Both the position numbers and the translations under genes were made by a program. From Curtobacterium sp. MCBD17_035 (GTDB lineage Bacteria; Actinomycetota; Actinomycetes; Actinomycetales; Microbacteriaceae), in assembly GCF_003234815.2 (NCBI RefSeq), contig NZ_CP126279.1:248001-312000 (forward strand): a stretch of 64,000 nt of DNA, written 5' to 3'. A model generated the notes under the pieces. That model was not told the DNA's origin. It ran no database searches and was given only the letters and a program-made list of their open reading frames with translations. This document shows, one piece after another, positions 35,224-44,477 of the stretch (the first letter of the stretch is position 1; each line of letters opens with the position of its first letter).

Positions 35224-36023
35224 TGGGCCAGAAGGTCAACCCGTACGGCTTCCGTCTCGGGATCACGACGGACCACGTGTCGCACTGGTTCTCGGACAGC
35301 ACCAAGAAGGGCCAGCGGTACAGCGACTACGTCGCCGAGGACGTCCGCATCCGTCAGATGCTGACCAAGTCCCTCGACCGCGCCGGCGTCGCCCGCATCG
35401 AGCTCGAGCGCACCCGTGACCGCGTCCGCGTGGACATCCACACGGCCCGTCCTGGCATCGTCATCGGCCGCCGTGGCGCCGAGGCCGAGCGCATCCGCGG
35501 CGACCTCGAGAAGCTCACGGGCAAGCAGATCCAGCTGAACATCCTCGAGGTCAAGAACCCCGAGACCGAGGCGCAGCTCGTCGCCCAGGGCATCGCGGAG
35601 CAGCTCAGCGCTCGTGTTGCGTTCCGTCGCGCCATGCGCAAGGGCCTCCAGGGCGCCCAGCGCGCTGGCGCCAAGGGCGTCCGGATCCAGGTGTCGGGTC
35701 GTCTCGGCGGCGCCGAGATGAGCCGTTCGGAGTTCTACCGCGAGGGCCGCGTGCCCCTGCACACGCTCCGCGCCAACATCGACTACGGCTTCTACGAGGC
35801 CCGCACGACCTTCGGTCGGATCGGTGTGAAGGTCTGGATCTACAAGGGCGACATCACCAACAAGGAGCTCGCTCGCGAGCAGGCGAACCAGCGTTCGTCG
35901 CGCCCCGAGCGTCGTGACGGCGGCCGTGGCGGTCGTGGCGGCCGTGACGGCGCCCCCCGCGGCGACCGTCGCGAGCAGCAGGCTCCGCAGGAGGCGCCGG
36001 CCGGCGCAGGAGTTGAGGCGTAA
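35223..36023 (+). CDS. rpsC: 30S ribosomal protein S3 with RGG-like tail
   Basis: This 266-residue protein lies at the mRNA entry site and has helicase activity there. The KH-domain loop is [18 protein letters not shown], and the C-terminal domain is intact to about residue 217. After that comes an Arg/Gly-rich, probably disordered tail ([20 protein letters not shown]) ending in a Gln/Ala/Pro segment. The E. coli protein has 233 residues, so the tail adds about 35. Such tails occur in actinobacteria but their role is unknown. Confidence 0.97.
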   Translation: MGQKVNPYGFRLGITTDHVSHWFSDSTKKGQRYSDYVAEDVRIRQMLTKSLDRAGVARIELERTRDRVRVDIHTARPGIVIGRRGAEAERIRGDLEKLTGKQIQLNILEVKNPETEAQLVAQGIAEQLSARVAFRRAMRKGLQGAQRAGAKGVRIQVSGRLGGAEMSRSEFYREGRVPLHTLRANIDYGFYEARTTFGRIGVKVWIYKGDITNKELAREQANQRSSRPERRDGGRGGRGGRDGAPRGDRREQQAPQEAPAGAGVEA

Positions 36024-36025
36024 CC

Positions 36026-36445
36026 ATGCTTATCCCCCGTCGAGTCAAGCACCGCAAGCAGCACCACCCCACGCGTCGCGGCCAGGCGACCGGCGGCACC
36101 AAGGTGTCGTTCGGTGACTTCGGTATCCAGGCCCTGACCCCCGCCTACGTGACGAACCGCCAGATCGAGTCCGCTCGTATCGCCATGACGCGTCACATCA
36201 AGCGTGGCGGCAAGGTGTGGATCAACATCTACCCGGACCGTCCGCTCACGAAGAAGCCCGCCGAGACCCGCATGGGTTCCGGTAAGGGTTCGCCCGAGTG
36301 GTGGGTCGCGAACGTCAAGCCGGGACGCGTGCTCTTCGAGCTCTCCGGCGTGAGCGAGGACATCGCCCGCGAGGCGATGACCCGTGCAATCCACAAGCTG
36401 CCCCTCAAGGCACGCATCATCAAGCGCGAGGAGGGCGACGCATAA
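36026..36445 (+). CDS. rplP: 50S ribosomal protein L16
   Basis: This 139-residue protein shapes the A-site tRNA path. It begins [19 protein letters not shown] and carries [20 protein letters not shown]. The stop TAA shares its last base with the rpmC start. Confidence 0.98.
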   Translation: MLIPRRVKHRKQHHPTRRGQATGGTKVSFGDFGIQALTPAYVTNRQIESARIAMTRHIKRGGKVWINIYPDRPLTKKPAETRMGSGKGSPEWWVANVKPGRVLFELSGVSEDIAREAMTRAIHKLPLKARIIKREEGDA

Positions 36446-36783
36446 TGGCGATCGGTTCCAAGGAGCTCCGTCCGTCGGAGCTCGACACCTTCGAGGACGA
36501 GCGTCTCGCTGACGAGCTGAAGAAGGCCAAGGAAGAGCTGTTCAACCTGCGCTTCCAGTCGGCCACCGGCCAGCTCGAGAGCCACGGCCGCCTCCGTGCC
36601 GTCAAGCGCGACATCGCCCGCATCTACACGGTGCTGCGCGAGCGCGAGCTCGGCATCCGTGCCACCCCGACCCCGGTCGAGGCGAGCACCACCACGACCA
36701 AGAAGTCGTCCCGCAAGAAGGCCGACGCGGCCGAGGCCACGACGACCGACACCGCTGCATCGACCAGCACCGAGGAGAAGTGA
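36445..36783 (+). CDS. rpmC: 50S ribosomal protein L29 with C-terminal tail
   Basis: This 112-residue protein has the normal two-helix L29 core in the first 70 residues ([20 protein letters not shown], then [19 protein letters not shown]). It also has a low-complexity tail of about 40 residues, basic then Thr/Ser/Ala/Glu-rich. Standard L29 has 60-70 residues. The ATG overlaps the rplP stop, and the TGA overlaps the rpsQ start. Confidence 0.95.
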   Translation: MAIGSKELRPSELDTFEDERLADELKKAKEELFNLRFQSATGQLESHGRLRAVKRDIARIYTVLRERELGIRATPTPVEASTTTTKKSSRKKADAAEATTTDTAASTSTEEK

Positions 36784-37079
36784 TGGCCACCGAGAAGCAG
36801 GCCACCGAGGTCGACGCCGCGACCACCGCGCGCGGCTACCGCAAGACGCGTCGTGGCTACGTCACGAGCGACAAGATGGACAAGACGATCGTCGTCGAGG
36901 TCGAGGACCGCGTGAAGCACCCCCTCTACGGCAAGGTCATCCGTCGCACCTCCAAGGTGAAGGCCCACGACGAGCAGGGCACCGCCGGCATCGGCGACCT
37001 GGTCCTCATCAGCGAGACCCGTCCCCTCAGCGCCACCAAGCGCTGGCGCCTGGTCGAGATCCTCGAGAAGGCCAAGTAA
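36783..37079 (+). CDS. rpsQ: 30S ribosomal protein S17
   Basis: This 98-residue primary 16S rRNA binding protein has the OB-fold core [20 protein letters not shown] and [18 protein letters not shown]. The ATG at 36783 overlaps the rpmC stop (TGATG); a GTG three bases earlier is possible. It ends the S10 operon; rplN follows after 34 bp. Confidence 0.97.
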   Translation: MATEKQATEVDAATTARGYRKTRRGYVTSDKMDKTIVVEVEDRVKHPLYGKVIRRTSKVKAHDEQGTAGIGDLVLISETRPLSATKRWRLVEILEKAK

Positions 37080-37113
37080 GCCCCCGGGCCTACTTGCGGA
37101 ATAGGAGACAGCA

Positions 37114-37482
37114 GTGATTCAGCAGGAATCCCGCCTGAAGGTCGCCGACAACACCGGAGCCAAGGAGATCCTGGCCATCCGCGTGCTCGGTGGCTCGGGT
37201 CGTCGCTATGCCGGCCTCGGTGACGTGATCGTCGCGACCGTGAAGGACGCGATCCCGGGCGGCAACGTCAAGAAGGGTGACGTCGTCAAGGCCGTCATCG
37301 TTCGCACCAAGAAGGAGACCCGTCGTCAGGACGGCTCCTACATCAAGTTCGACGAGAACGCCGCGGTGATCCTCAAGGCGGACGGCGACCCCCGGGGCAC
37401 CCGCATCTTCGGGCCGGTCGGTCGCGAGCTCCGCGACAAGAAGTTCATGAAGATCATCTCGCTGGCACCGGAGGTCATCTAG
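37114..37482 (+). CDS. rplN: 50S ribosomal protein L14
   Basis: This 122-residue protein forms an intersubunit bridge. It begins [21 protein letters not shown] with a GTG start behind AGGAG. The conserved [20 protein letters not shown] block is present. It opens the spc gene set and lies 2 bp ahead of rplX. Confidence 0.98.
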   Translation: MIQQESRLKVADNTGAKEILAIRVLGGSGRRYAGLGDVIVATVKDAIPGGNVKKGDVVKAVIVRTKKETRRQDGSYIKFDENAAVILKADGDPRGTRIFGPVGRELRDKKFMKIISLAPEVI

Positions 37483-37484
37483 TC

Positions 37485-37844
37485 ATGGCGAACATCAAGA
37501 AGGGCGACCTGGTCCAGGTGATCTCGGGCCCGTCGCAGGCGCGCGGCGGCGACCGCGGCAAGCAGGGCAAGGTCATCGAGGTGCTCCCCGACGAGCAGCG
37601 TGTCGTCGTCGAGGGCGTGAACTTCGTCAAGAAGCACGTCCGCGTCGGTCAGACCCAGCGCGGCTCGAAGACCGGTGGCATCGAGACCCACGAGGCCCCG
37701 ATCCACGTGTCCAACGTGGCCGTGGTCGACCCGAAGACCAAGAAGCCGACCCGTGTCGGTCACCGCACCGAGACGGTCGAGAAGGACGGCGTCAGCAAGA
37801 CCGTCCGCGTCCGTTACGCCAAGAAGTCGGGGGAGGACCTCTGA
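37485..37844 (+). CDS. rplX: 50S ribosomal protein L24
   Basis: This 119-residue assembly initiator protein has an N-terminal KOW motif, [22 protein letters not shown], and the block [19 protein letters not shown]. It shares its last base with the rplE start (CTGATGAG). Confidence 0.97.
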   Translation: MANIKKGDLVQVISGPSQARGGDRGKQGKVIEVLPDEQRVVVEGVNFVKKHVRVGQTQRGSKTGGIETHEAPIHVSNVAVVDPKTKKPTRVGHRTETVEKDGVSKTVRVRYAKKSGEDL

Positions 37845-38449
37845 TGAGCGACACCACTACGGCGCCGGCTGAGGCCGCGTCTAGCGAGAAGGTCCAGCCG
37901 CGGCTGAAGCAGAAGTACAAGAACGAGATCGCCGCGGCGCTCACCGAGCAGTTCGGCTACACGAACGTCCACCAGGTCCCCGGCCTGGTCAAGGTCGTCG
38001 TGAACACCGGTGTCGGCGAGGCCGCTCGTGACTCGAAGGTCATCGACGGTGCGGTGCGCGACCTCACGGCCATCACCGGCCAGAAGCCGCAGGTCACGAA
38101 GGCCCGCAAGTCCATCGCGCAGTTCAAGCTGCGCGAGGGCCAGCCCATCGGCGCGCACGTCACCCTCCGCGGTGACCGCGCGTGGGAGTTCCTCGACCGC
38201 CTGCTGTCGCTGGCACTGCCCCGCATCCGCGACTTCCGCGGTCTGAGCGACCGCCAGTTCGACGGCAACGGCAACTACACCTTCGGTCTCACGGAGCAGA
38301 GCGTGTTCCACGAGATCGACCAGGACCGCATCGACCGCGTCCGTGGCTTCGACATCACCGTCGTCACCACGGCCAAGACGGACGACGAAGGCCGCGCGCT
38401 GCTCCGCCAGCTCGGCTTCCCGTTCCGTTCCACCGAGCAGACGGTCTAA
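37844..38449 (+). CDS. rplE: 50S ribosomal protein L5
   Basis: This 201-residue 5S rRNA binding protein of the central protuberance has a short acidic N-terminal extension of about 20 residues ahead of the core. Conserved segments include [36 protein letters not shown] and [10 protein letters not shown]. Standard S14 normally follows, but no rpsN is found; instead a 152-bp gap with a strong hairpin precedes rpsH. Confidence 0.97.
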   Translation: MSDTTTAPAEAASSEKVQPRLKQKYKNEIAAALTEQFGYTNVHQVPGLVKVVVNTGVGEAARDSKVIDGAVRDLTAITGQKPQVTKARKSIAQFKLREGQPIGAHVTLRGDRAWEFLDRLLSLALPRIRDFRGLSDRQFDGNGNYTFGLTEQSVFHEIDQDRIDRVRGFDITVVTTAKTDDEGRALLRQLGFPFRSTEQTV

Positions 38450-38465
38450 GATCGTTCGGACGGCC

Positions 38466-38492
38466 GGGCCGGAGGGGCGCCCCCTCCGGCCC
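38466..38492 (+). terminator. hairpin in the rplE-rpsH gap
   Basis: A 12-bp perfect stem, GGGCCGGAGGGG with its complement, closes on a tiny loop at 38466-38492, directly after rplE. It has no T tail, so it may attenuate rather than end the transcript. It occupies the place where rpsN lies in many bacteria. Confidence 0.6.
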
Positions 38493-38601
38493 GCCGCACG
38501 AGCACCGAGACGTCGGGGAATCGCCCTGACGTCGCCCGATCACACAGGTCGGCATCCGTGGAACGGGTGTCGAAACCGGGTGAGAACAGGATGAACCAAC
38601 C

Positions 38602-39000
38602 ATGACGATGACCGATCCGGTCGCAGACATGCTGACGAGATTGCGCAACGCGAACTCGGCGCACCACGACGCCGTCTCGCTGCCCAGCTCGAAGCTGAAG
38701 ACCCACATCGCCGAGATCCTCAAGCGCGAGGGCTACATCAGCGAGTGGCGTGTGGAGGATGCCCGCGTGGGGCAGACCCTCACCATCGACCTCAAGTACG
38801 GCCCCGAGCGCGAGCGCTCCATCGCCGGCATCAAGCGCGTCTCCAAGCCCGGTCTCCGGGTCTACGCCAAGTCGACGGAGATCCCCCAGGTCCTCGGTGG
38901 CCTCGGCGTGGCGATCCTGTCGACCTCCTCCGGTCTCCTCACGGACCGCGAGGCCGAGCAGAAGGGCGTGGGTGGGGAAGTCCTCGCCTACGTGTGGTGA
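38602..39000 (+). CDS. rpsH: 30S ribosomal protein S8
   Basis: This 132-residue protein binds helix 21 of 16S rRNA and in E. coli represses the spc operon. It begins [20 protein letters not shown] and ends with the typical [20 protein letters not shown]. An alternative ATG two codons on is also possible. It lies 6 bp ahead of rplF. Confidence 0.98.
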   Translation: MTMTDPVADMLTRLRNANSAHHDAVSLPSSKLKTHIAEILKREGYISEWRVEDARVGQTLTIDLKYGPERERSIAGIKRVSKPGLRVYAKSTEIPQVLGGLGVAILSTSSGLLTDREAEQKGVGGEVLAYVW

Positions 39001-39006
39001 TCGACC

Positions 39007-39543
39007 ATGTCTCGTATCGGACGTCTTCCCATCGACATCCCCGCCGGCGTCACCGTGACGGTCGACGGCGCGAACGTCGCCGTCAAAGGGCCGAAGGGTG
39101 AGCTCGCGCTCACCGTCGCCAGCCCCATCGCGGTCGCGATCGAGGACAACCAGATCCTCGTCACCCGCCCGGACGACGAGCGCACCTCGCGTTCGCTGCA
39201 CGGCCTGACCCGGACGCTGATCGCCAACCAGATCACCGGCGTGACCCAGGGCTACTCCAAGGGCCTCGAGGTCGTCGGGACCGGCTACCGCGTCCAGGCA
39301 CGCGGCACGAGCGTCGAGTTCGCACTCGGCTACTCGCACCCCATCACGGTCGAGCCGCCCGCGGGCATCAGCTTCACCGTCGAGGGCAACAACCGACTCA
39401 CCGTGAACGGCATCGACAAGCAGGCCGTCGGTGAGGTCGCCGCAAACATCCGCAAGCTTCGCAAGCCCGAGCCGTACAAGGGCAAGGGCGTTCGCTACGC
39501 CGGCGAGGTCGTCCGCCGCAAGGCCGGAAAGTCAGGTAAGTGA
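39007..39543 (+). CDS. rplF: 50S ribosomal protein L6
   Basis: This 178-residue protein sits near the factor-binding site. It has the duplicated L6 fold. It starts [20 protein letters not shown] and ends with the conserved segment [20 protein letters not shown]. It runs directly into rplR. Confidence 0.98.
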   Translation: MSRIGRLPIDIPAGVTVTVDGANVAVKGPKGELALTVASPIAVAIEDNQILVTRPDDERTSRSLHGLTRTLIANQITGVTQGYSKGLEVVGTGYRVQARGTSVEFALGYSHPITVEPPAGISFTVEGNNRLTVNGIDKQAVGEVAANIRKLRKPEPYKGKGVRYAGEVVRRKAGKSGK

Positions 39544-39545
39544 TC

Positions 39546-39917
39546 ATGGCTCTCGGAACTCGAGGAGCGAGCAAGTCGGCCGCCAAGGCGCGCCGTCACA
39601 GCCGCCTCCGCAAGAAGATCACCGGCACCGAGACGCGTCCGCGTCTGGTCGTCACCCGCTCGTCGCGTCACGTGTTCGTGCAGGTCATCGACGACACCAA
39701 GGGCCACACCGTCGCCAGCGCGTCGACCATGGAGGCGGACCTCCGCAGCCTGGACGGCGACAAGACCGCGAAGTCGCGTCGCGTCGGCGAGCTCGTCGCC
39801 GAGCGCGCGAAGGCCGCGGGTGTCGAGGCGGTCGTGTTCGACCGCGGTGGCAGCAAGTACGCCGGTCGCGTCGCCGCGATCGCCGAAGGCGCCCGTGAAG
39901 GAGGGCTGAACCTGTGA
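39546..39917 (+). CDS. rplR: 50S ribosomal protein L18
   Basis: This 123-residue 5S rRNA binding protein has the block [20 protein letters not shown] and a C-terminal [15 protein letters not shown]. The ATG at 39546 was preferred to a GTG at 39540 that overlaps the rplF stop. It overlaps rpsE by four bases. Confidence 0.97.
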   Translation: MALGTRGASKSAAKARRHSRLRKKITGTETRPRLVVTRSSRHVFVQVIDDTKGHTVASASTMEADLRSLDGDKTAKSRRVGELVAERAKAAGVEAVVFDRGGSKYAGRVAAIAEGAREGGLNL

Positions 39918-40627
39918 GCGACACCGCGAGCAGCACCAATCAGGAAGCACCGGTCGAGAAGCCGGTCGAGACCGCAGCCGGCTCCGCGTCGGCGAACCGC
40001 GAGAACACGGGCCCCGAGCGCGGACGCCGTGGTGGGGGTCGTGACCGCCAGCAGGGTGGTCGCGGCGACCGCAACAACCGCGCCGCCGAGAGCCAGTTCC
40101 TCGAGCGCGTCGTGACGATCAACCGTGTGTCGAAGGTCGTCAAGGGTGGTCGTCGCTTCAGCTTCACCGCGCTCGTCGTGGTGGGTGACGGCAACGGACT
40201 CGTCGGCGTCGGCTACGGCAAGGCCCGCGAGGTCCCGACCGCGATCTCCAAGGGCGTCGAGGAGGCGAAGAAGAACTTCTTCCGCGTCCCGCGCGTCGGC
40301 AACACGATCCCGCACCCCGTGCAGGGTGAGGCCGCCGCTGGCGTCGTGCTCCTCCGCCCGGCCGCTGCCGGTACCGGCGTCATCGCCGGTGGTCCGGTGC
40401 GCGCCGTCCTGGAGTGCGCCGGCATCCACGACGTCCTGAGCAAGTCGCTCGGGTCGTCCAACACCATCAACATCGTGCACGCGACCGTCACGGCGCTGCA
40501 GCAGCTCGAGGAGCCCCGTGCGGTCGCCAGCCGCCGTGGCCTCGACGTCGACCGGGTCGTCCCGGGTCGTCTGCTGCGTGCCGAGGCCGCGGCCCGCACG
40601 GCTGCGACCGAGAAGGCAGGTGCCTGA
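39914..40627 (+). CDS. rpsE: 30S ribosomal protein S5 with long N-terminal extension
   Basis: This 237-residue protein supports decoding fidelity. The core begins near residue 58 ([19 protein letters not shown]) and keeps the spectinomycin loop [10 protein letters not shown]. The first 55 residues are disordered, with an acidic Thr/Ala part and then an Arg/Gly-rich stretch. E. coli S5 has 167 residues. The GTG start overlaps rplR (GTGA). Confidence 0.97.
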   Translation: MSDTASSTNQEAPVEKPVETAAGSASANRENTGPERGRRGGGRDRQQGGRGDRNNRAAESQFLERVVTINRVSKVVKGGRRFSFTALVVVGDGNGLVGVGYGKAREVPTAISKGVEEAKKNFFRVPRVGNTIPHPVQGEAAAGVVLLRPAAAGTGVIAGGPVRAVLECAGIHDVLSKSLGSSNTINIVHATVTALQQLEEPRAVASRRGLDVDRVVPGRLLRAEAAARTAATEKAGA

Positions 40628-40815
40628 TGGCCGGCAAGATCAAGGTCACCCAGATCAAGTCCGTTATCAGCGAGAAGCAGTACCAGCGCGAGACCCTGCG
40701 CAGCCTGGGCCTCAAGCGCATCGGCCAGTCGGTCGAGCGTGAGGACAACGCCCAGAACCGCGGGTACGTCGCGACGGTCGCGCACCTCGTGAAGGTCGAG
40801 GAGATCAACGCATGA
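40627..40815 (+). CDS. rpmD: 50S ribosomal protein L30
   Basis: This 62-residue protein begins [20 protein letters not shown] and keeps the L30 signature [20 protein letters not shown]. Start and stop codons overlap those of rpsE (TGATG) and rplO (ATGA). Confidence 0.97.
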   Translation: MAGKIKVTQIKSVISEKQYQRETLRSLGLKRIGQSVEREDNAQNRGYVATVAHLVKVEEINA

Positions 40816-41303
40816 GCGACGAAACCCCCAAGGCCGGACAGGCCGGCAACACCGAGGGCCGCGTGCAGGTCCTCAAGGTCCACCACCTCCGTCCCGCTGC
40901 TGGCTCGAAGAAGGACCGGACCCGCGTCGGACGCGGTGAGGGCTCGAAGGGCAAGACGGCCGGACGTGGCACCAAGGGCACGAAGGCCCGCTACTCGGTC
41001 AAGGCCGGGTTCGAGGGTGGGCAGATGCCGCTGCACATGCGCACCCCGAAGCTCCGCGGGTTCAAGAACCCGTTCCGCGTGGAGTACCAGGTCGTGAACC
41101 TCGACAAGCTCGGCGAGCTCTACCCGCAGGGCGGTGACGTCACCGTGAGTGACCTCGTCGCCAAGGGTGCGGTCCGCAAGAACGAGAAGGTCAAGGTCCT
41201 CGGCCAGGGCGACATCAGCGTGGCGCTCAACATCACGGTCGACAAGGTCTCCGGCTCCGCCGAGGAGAAGATCGTGGCGGCGGGCGGCACCGTCTCCAAG
41301 TAG
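40812..41303 (+). CDS. rplO: 50S ribosomal protein L15
   Basis: This 163-residue late assembly protein has the Gly-rich N-terminal block [20 protein letters not shown] and [19 protein letters not shown]. About 20 residues precede the usual start. It is followed by a hairpin before secY. Confidence 0.97.
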   Translation: MSDETPKAGQAGNTEGRVQVLKVHHLRPAAGSKKDRTRVGRGEGSKGKTAGRGTKGTKARYSVKAGFEGGQMPLHMRTPKLRGFKNPFRVEYQVVNLDKLGELYPQGGDVTVSDLVAKGAVRKNEKVKVLGQGDISVALNITVDKVSGSAEEKIVAAGGTVSK

Positions 41304-41309
41304 TACCTG

Positions 41310-41342
41310 ACCGGCGGTCCGAGCACAGCTCGGGCCGCCGGT
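41310..41342 (+). terminator. hairpin between rplO and secY
   Basis: ACCGGCGGTCCGAG pairs with CTCGGGCCGCCGGT (one G-T pair) across a short loop. Only a few T residues follow, so partial read-through to secY is likely. It may lower secY, adk and map expression relative to the ribosomal genes. Confidence 0.65.
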
Positions 41343-41403
41343 TCGGCATCGCTTGACGCGATCCGAGATGCTCGGGTCGCACTGAACGAAGTACGGAGAA
41401 CTC

Positions 41404-42726
41404 GTGTTCAGAGCGGTCGCGCGGATCTTGCGCACCCCCGACCTTCGCAAGAAGATCGGCTTCACCCTCGCGATCATCGCGCTGTTCCGCCTGGGGTCCT
41501 ACATCCCCGCGCCGTTCGTCGACTACGCCAGCGTGCAGTCGTGCCTCGCGAGCGCTTCATCCCAGGGGAGCCTGTACGGGCTCGTGAACCTGTTCTCCGG
41601 CGGCGCGCTGCTGAAGCTCTCGGTCTTCGCGCTCGGCATCATGCCGTACATCACGTCGTCGATCATCGTGCAGCTGCTGCGCGTCGTGATCCCGCACTTC
41701 GACGCCCTCTACAAGGAGGGCCAGGCGGGTCAGGCCAAGCTGACGCAGTACACGCGGTACCTCACGATCGCGCTCGGCGTCTTGCAGTCGACGACGCTCA
41801 TCACGGTCGCGCGTTCGGGTGCCCTCTTCGGCAGCTCGGCGTCGACCTCCTGCACGTCGATCATCTCGAACGACAGCTGGTACGCGATCCTCCTCATGGT
41901 GGTCACGCTGACGGCTGGCACCGGACTCATCATGTGGATGGGCGAGCTCGTCACCGAGCGCGGCGTCGGCAACGGCATGTCGCTCCTCATCTTCACGTCC
42001 ATCGCGGCCCAGTTCCCGACCGCGCTCTGGGCGATCGAGCAGTCGCAGTCCTTCGAGCTCTTCCTCTTCGTGATCCTCGTCGGACTCGTGATCATGATGG
42101 CGGTCGTGTTCGTCGAGCAGTCGCAGCGCCGGATCCCGGTGCAGTACGCCAAGCGCATGGTCGGGCGTCGCACCTACGGCGGCAACAACACGTACATCCC
42201 GATCAAGGTGAACATGGCCGGTGTCGTGCCCGTCATCTTCGCGTCGTCGCTGCTCTACCTGCCGGCGCTCGTCGCACAGTTCAACCAGAAGTCCGACGGG
42301 ACCGAGCCCGCGGCATGGGTCACCTGGATCCAGAACAACCTGACCTCGGGCGACAACGCCTTCTACATGGTCCTCTACTTCCTCCTCATCGTCGGGTTCA
42401 CGTACTTCTACGTCGCGATCACGTTCAACCCGGAAGAGGTCGCCGACAACATGAAGAAGTACGGCGGGTTCATCCCGGGCATCCGTGCCGGACGTCCGAC
42501 GGCGGAGTACCTCGACTACGTGCTCACACGGGTCACGCTCCCCGGCGCTCTCTACCTCGGCATCATCGCGCTCATCCCGCTCGCCGCACTCGCCTGGTTC
42601 GGCGCCAACCAGAACTTCCCGTTCGGTGGTGCCAGCCTGCTGATCATCGTCGGTGTGGGCCTCGAGACCGTGAAGCAGATCGACTCGCAGCTGCAGCAGC
42701 GCCACTACGAGGGACTCCTCCGATGA
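41404..42726 (+). CDS. secY: Sec translocon channel subunit
   Basis: This 440-residue polytopic protein forms the protein-conducting channel. It begins [20 protein letters not shown] and contains the plug region after the first helix and the signature [10 protein letters not shown]. Ten membrane helices are evident. The cytoplasmic loop [20 protein letters not shown], a ribosome contact, is present. The GTG start follows GGAGAA. It overlaps adk by four bases. Confidence 0.98.
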   Translation: MFRAVARILRTPDLRKKIGFTLAIIALFRLGSYIPAPFVDYASVQSCLASASSQGSLYGLVNLFSGGALLKLSVFALGIMPYITSSIIVQLLRVVIPHFDALYKEGQAGQAKLTQYTRYLTIALGVLQSTTLITVARSGALFGSSASTSCTSIISNDSWYAILLMVVTLTAGTGLIMWMGELVTERGVGNGMSLLIFTSIAAQFPTALWAIEQSQSFELFLFVILVGLVIMMAVVFVEQSQRRIPVQYAKRMVGRRTYGGNNTYIPIKVNMAGVVPVIFASSLLYLPALVAQFNQKSDGTEPAAWVTWIQNNLTSGDNAFYMVLYFLLIVGFTYFYVAITFNPEEVADNMKKYGGFIPGIRAGRPTAEYLDYVLTRVTLPGALYLGIIALIPLAALAWFGANQNFPFGGASLLIIVGVGLETVKQIDSQLQQRHYEGLLR

Positions 42727-43316
42727 GCGCGCGGCTGATCATCGTGGGCCCGCCTGGTGCGGGCAAGGGCACCCAGGCAGGGCGGATCGCCGAGGCCTTC
42801 GGGATCCCGGCGATCTCGACGGGCGACATCTTCCGGCAGAACGTCCGTGACGAGACGCCGCTGGGCATCAGGGTCAAGGCGATCCTGGACGCCGGCGACT
42901 ACGTGCCCGACAGCCTCACGAACGAGCTCATCGCCGATCGGCTCCGTCAGCCGGACGCCGAGCCGGGGTTCCTGCTCGATGGTTATCCCCGGACGACGGC
43001 GCAGGTGGAGTTCCTCGACGGGTTCCTCGCCGAGCAGGGGCAGGCCCTGGACGCGGTGGTGCAGCTCGTCGCCGACCGGGACGCCTTGGTCGACCGGCTC
43101 CGCAGGCGTGCGCTCGAGCAGGGTCGCAGCGACGACACCGAGGACGCCATCCGGCACCGGCAGGACGTCTACCTCGAGCAGACGGAGCCCATCGTGGCCG
43201 TGTACGCACAGCGGGGGCTCGTCATCGACGTCGACGGTCTCGGCGGTGTCGACGAGGTCGGTGACCGCATCGCCGACGCGCTCGCGACCCGCGGCCTCGG
43301 CCGCGCCGTCGCCTGA
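42723..43316 (+). CDS. adk: adenylate kinase
   Basis: This 197-residue enzyme interconverts AMP, ATP and ADP in the cytosol. The P loop is [10 protein letters not shown], the AMP site contains STGDIFRQN and [10 protein letters not shown], and a short LID is visible as [20 protein letters not shown]. It lacks the zinc-binding LID of longer bacterial forms, as usual in actinobacteria. The ATG overlaps the secY stop. Confidence 0.97.
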   Translation: MSARLIIVGPPGAGKGTQAGRIAEAFGIPAISTGDIFRQNVRDETPLGIRVKAILDAGDYVPDSLTNELIADRLRQPDAEPGFLLDGYPRTTAQVEFLDGFLAEQGQALDAVVQLVADRDALVDRLRRRALEQGRSDDTEDAIRHRQDVYLEQTEPIVAVYAQRGLVIDVDGLGGVDEVGDRIADALATRGLGRAVA

Positions 43317-43318
43317 CC

Positions 43319-44152
43319 GTGGCGCGGTTCCGCCGCCCGTCGCTCTACAAGTCGTCGGAGGAACTCCGGGCGATGGTCCGGCCGGGGCTCCTGACCGCCC
43401 AGGCACTGGACGCCGTCCGGTCGGCGCTGCGCGTCGGCATCACCACCGGTGAGCTCGACGCGATCGCGGAGCGTGTCATCCTCGAGGGCGGTGGCGTCCC
43501 GAACTTCCAGCTGGTCCCCGGTTACCAGCACACCCTGTGCGTCTCCGTCAATGACGAGATCGTGCACGGCATCCCCGGCGAACGGGTGATCGAAGCCGGC
43601 GACATCGTGTCCATCGACGCGGGCGCCGAGGTTGACGGCTGGAACGGCGACAGCGCCGTGACGGTCGTCGTGCCCGGGGGAGACCCGGAGCGGGCCGCGG
43701 CACGGACGATGCTCGCGGACGTCACCGAGCGGTCGATGTGGCGGGGGATCGCGGCTCTCGCGACGGCACGGAACCTCAACGAGATCGGCGCGAGCATCGA
43801 GGACGCGATCGACGAGACCGGCGCCTGGGGCATCGTGGAGGACTTCACGGGTCACGGCATCGGTCGTTCGATGCACGAGGATCCGCCGGTGTTCAACTAC
43901 CGGGTGCGGGGCGGGGGTCCCGCGGTCCGTCCGGGGCTCGCGGTGGCCATCGAGCCGATGGTGACCGCCGGCACGATCGACAGCAGCACCGATGCGGACG
44001 GTTGGACCGTCCGCACGCTCGACGGCTCGGACGCCGCGCACTGGGAGCACAGCGTGGCGGTGCACGAAAACGGCATCTGGGTGCTCACCGCAGCGGACGG
44101 CGGCGCCGCCGCCCTGGCACCGCTCGGGGTGCAGCCGCAGCCCATCGCGTGA
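43319..44152 (+). CDS. map: methionine aminopeptidase type I
   Basis: This 277-residue metalloprotease removes the initiator methionine. Metal ligands are Asp100 and Asp111 (SIDAGAEVDGWNGDSAVTV), the His of GHGIGRSMHEDPPVF, the Glu of AIEPMVTAG and the Glu of HENGIWVL. The GTG start lies 2 bp after the adk stop. It is the last gene of the secY-adk-map group; a repeat array and a reverse-strand gene follow instead of infA. Confidence 0.97.
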   Translation: MARFRRPSLYKSSEELRAMVRPGLLTAQALDAVRSALRVGITTGELDAIAERVILEGGGVPNFQLVPGYQHTLCVSVNDEIVHGIPGERVIEAGDIVSIDAGAEVDGWNGDSAVTVVVPGGDPERAAARTMLADVTERSMWRGIAALATARNLNEIGASIEDAIDETGAWGIVEDFTGHGIGRSMHEDPPVFNYRVRGGGPAVRPGLAVAIEPMVTAGTIDSSTDADGWTVRTLDGSDAAHWEHSVAVHENGIWVLTAADGGAAALAPLGVQPQPIA

Positions 44153-44160
44153 TCCAGCGC

Positions 44161-44318
44161 AGCGCGTGAACCAGCGGAGCGCGTGAACCAGCCGCAGTGC
44201 GGGAACCAGCGGCGCGGGTGAACCAGCCGCAGTGCGGGAACCAGCGGCGCGGGTGAACCAGCCGCAGTGCGGGAACCAGCGGCGCGGGTGAACCAGCCGC
44301 AGTGCGGGAACCAGTGGG
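44161..44318. repeat. 35-bp tandem repeat array
   Basis: From 44186 a unit beginning AACCAGCCGCAGTGCGGGAA is repeated with a period of exactly 35 bp at 44186, 44221, 44256 and 44291. The first three copies are identical and the fourth is truncated near 44318. Two degenerate half-units with GAACCAGCG precede it from 44161. Within each unit the word GGAACCAGCGGC echoes GTGAACCAGCCGC, so the array probably grew from a 17-18 bp half-unit. There are no spacers, so it is not a CRISPR. Confidence 0.9.
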
Positions 44319-44390
44319 CGACGCGACGTCACAGGCCACTCGACGCCCCGGTTCGTCTCATCCGAGGCGGGAGCACATCACGCCTCCCGA

Positions 44391-44465
44391 GCCGGGCGGG
44401 CGGGCTGCGCCGCGCCTCCCGATCGTTCGCAAGTCAGCGGCGGACCGGCGGGCCGCCCGCCCGGC
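44391..44465. terminator. bidirectional terminator between map and the LytR-CpsA-Psr gene
   Basis: GCCGGGCGGGCGG (44391-44403) pairs perfectly with its complement at 44453-44465. The 49-nt loop itself contains the GCGCCGCGCCTCCC word seen elsewhere in the window. It lies 12 bp beyond the stop codon of the convergent gene. Together with the repeats it fills the 325-bp gap. Confidence 0.6.
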
Positions 44466-44477
44466 CTGCGACCGCTG

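Noticed and set aside
44161-44318. CRISPR array, suggested by 35-bp repeats.
   Set aside because: The units abut directly with no unique spacers, and no cas genes are present.
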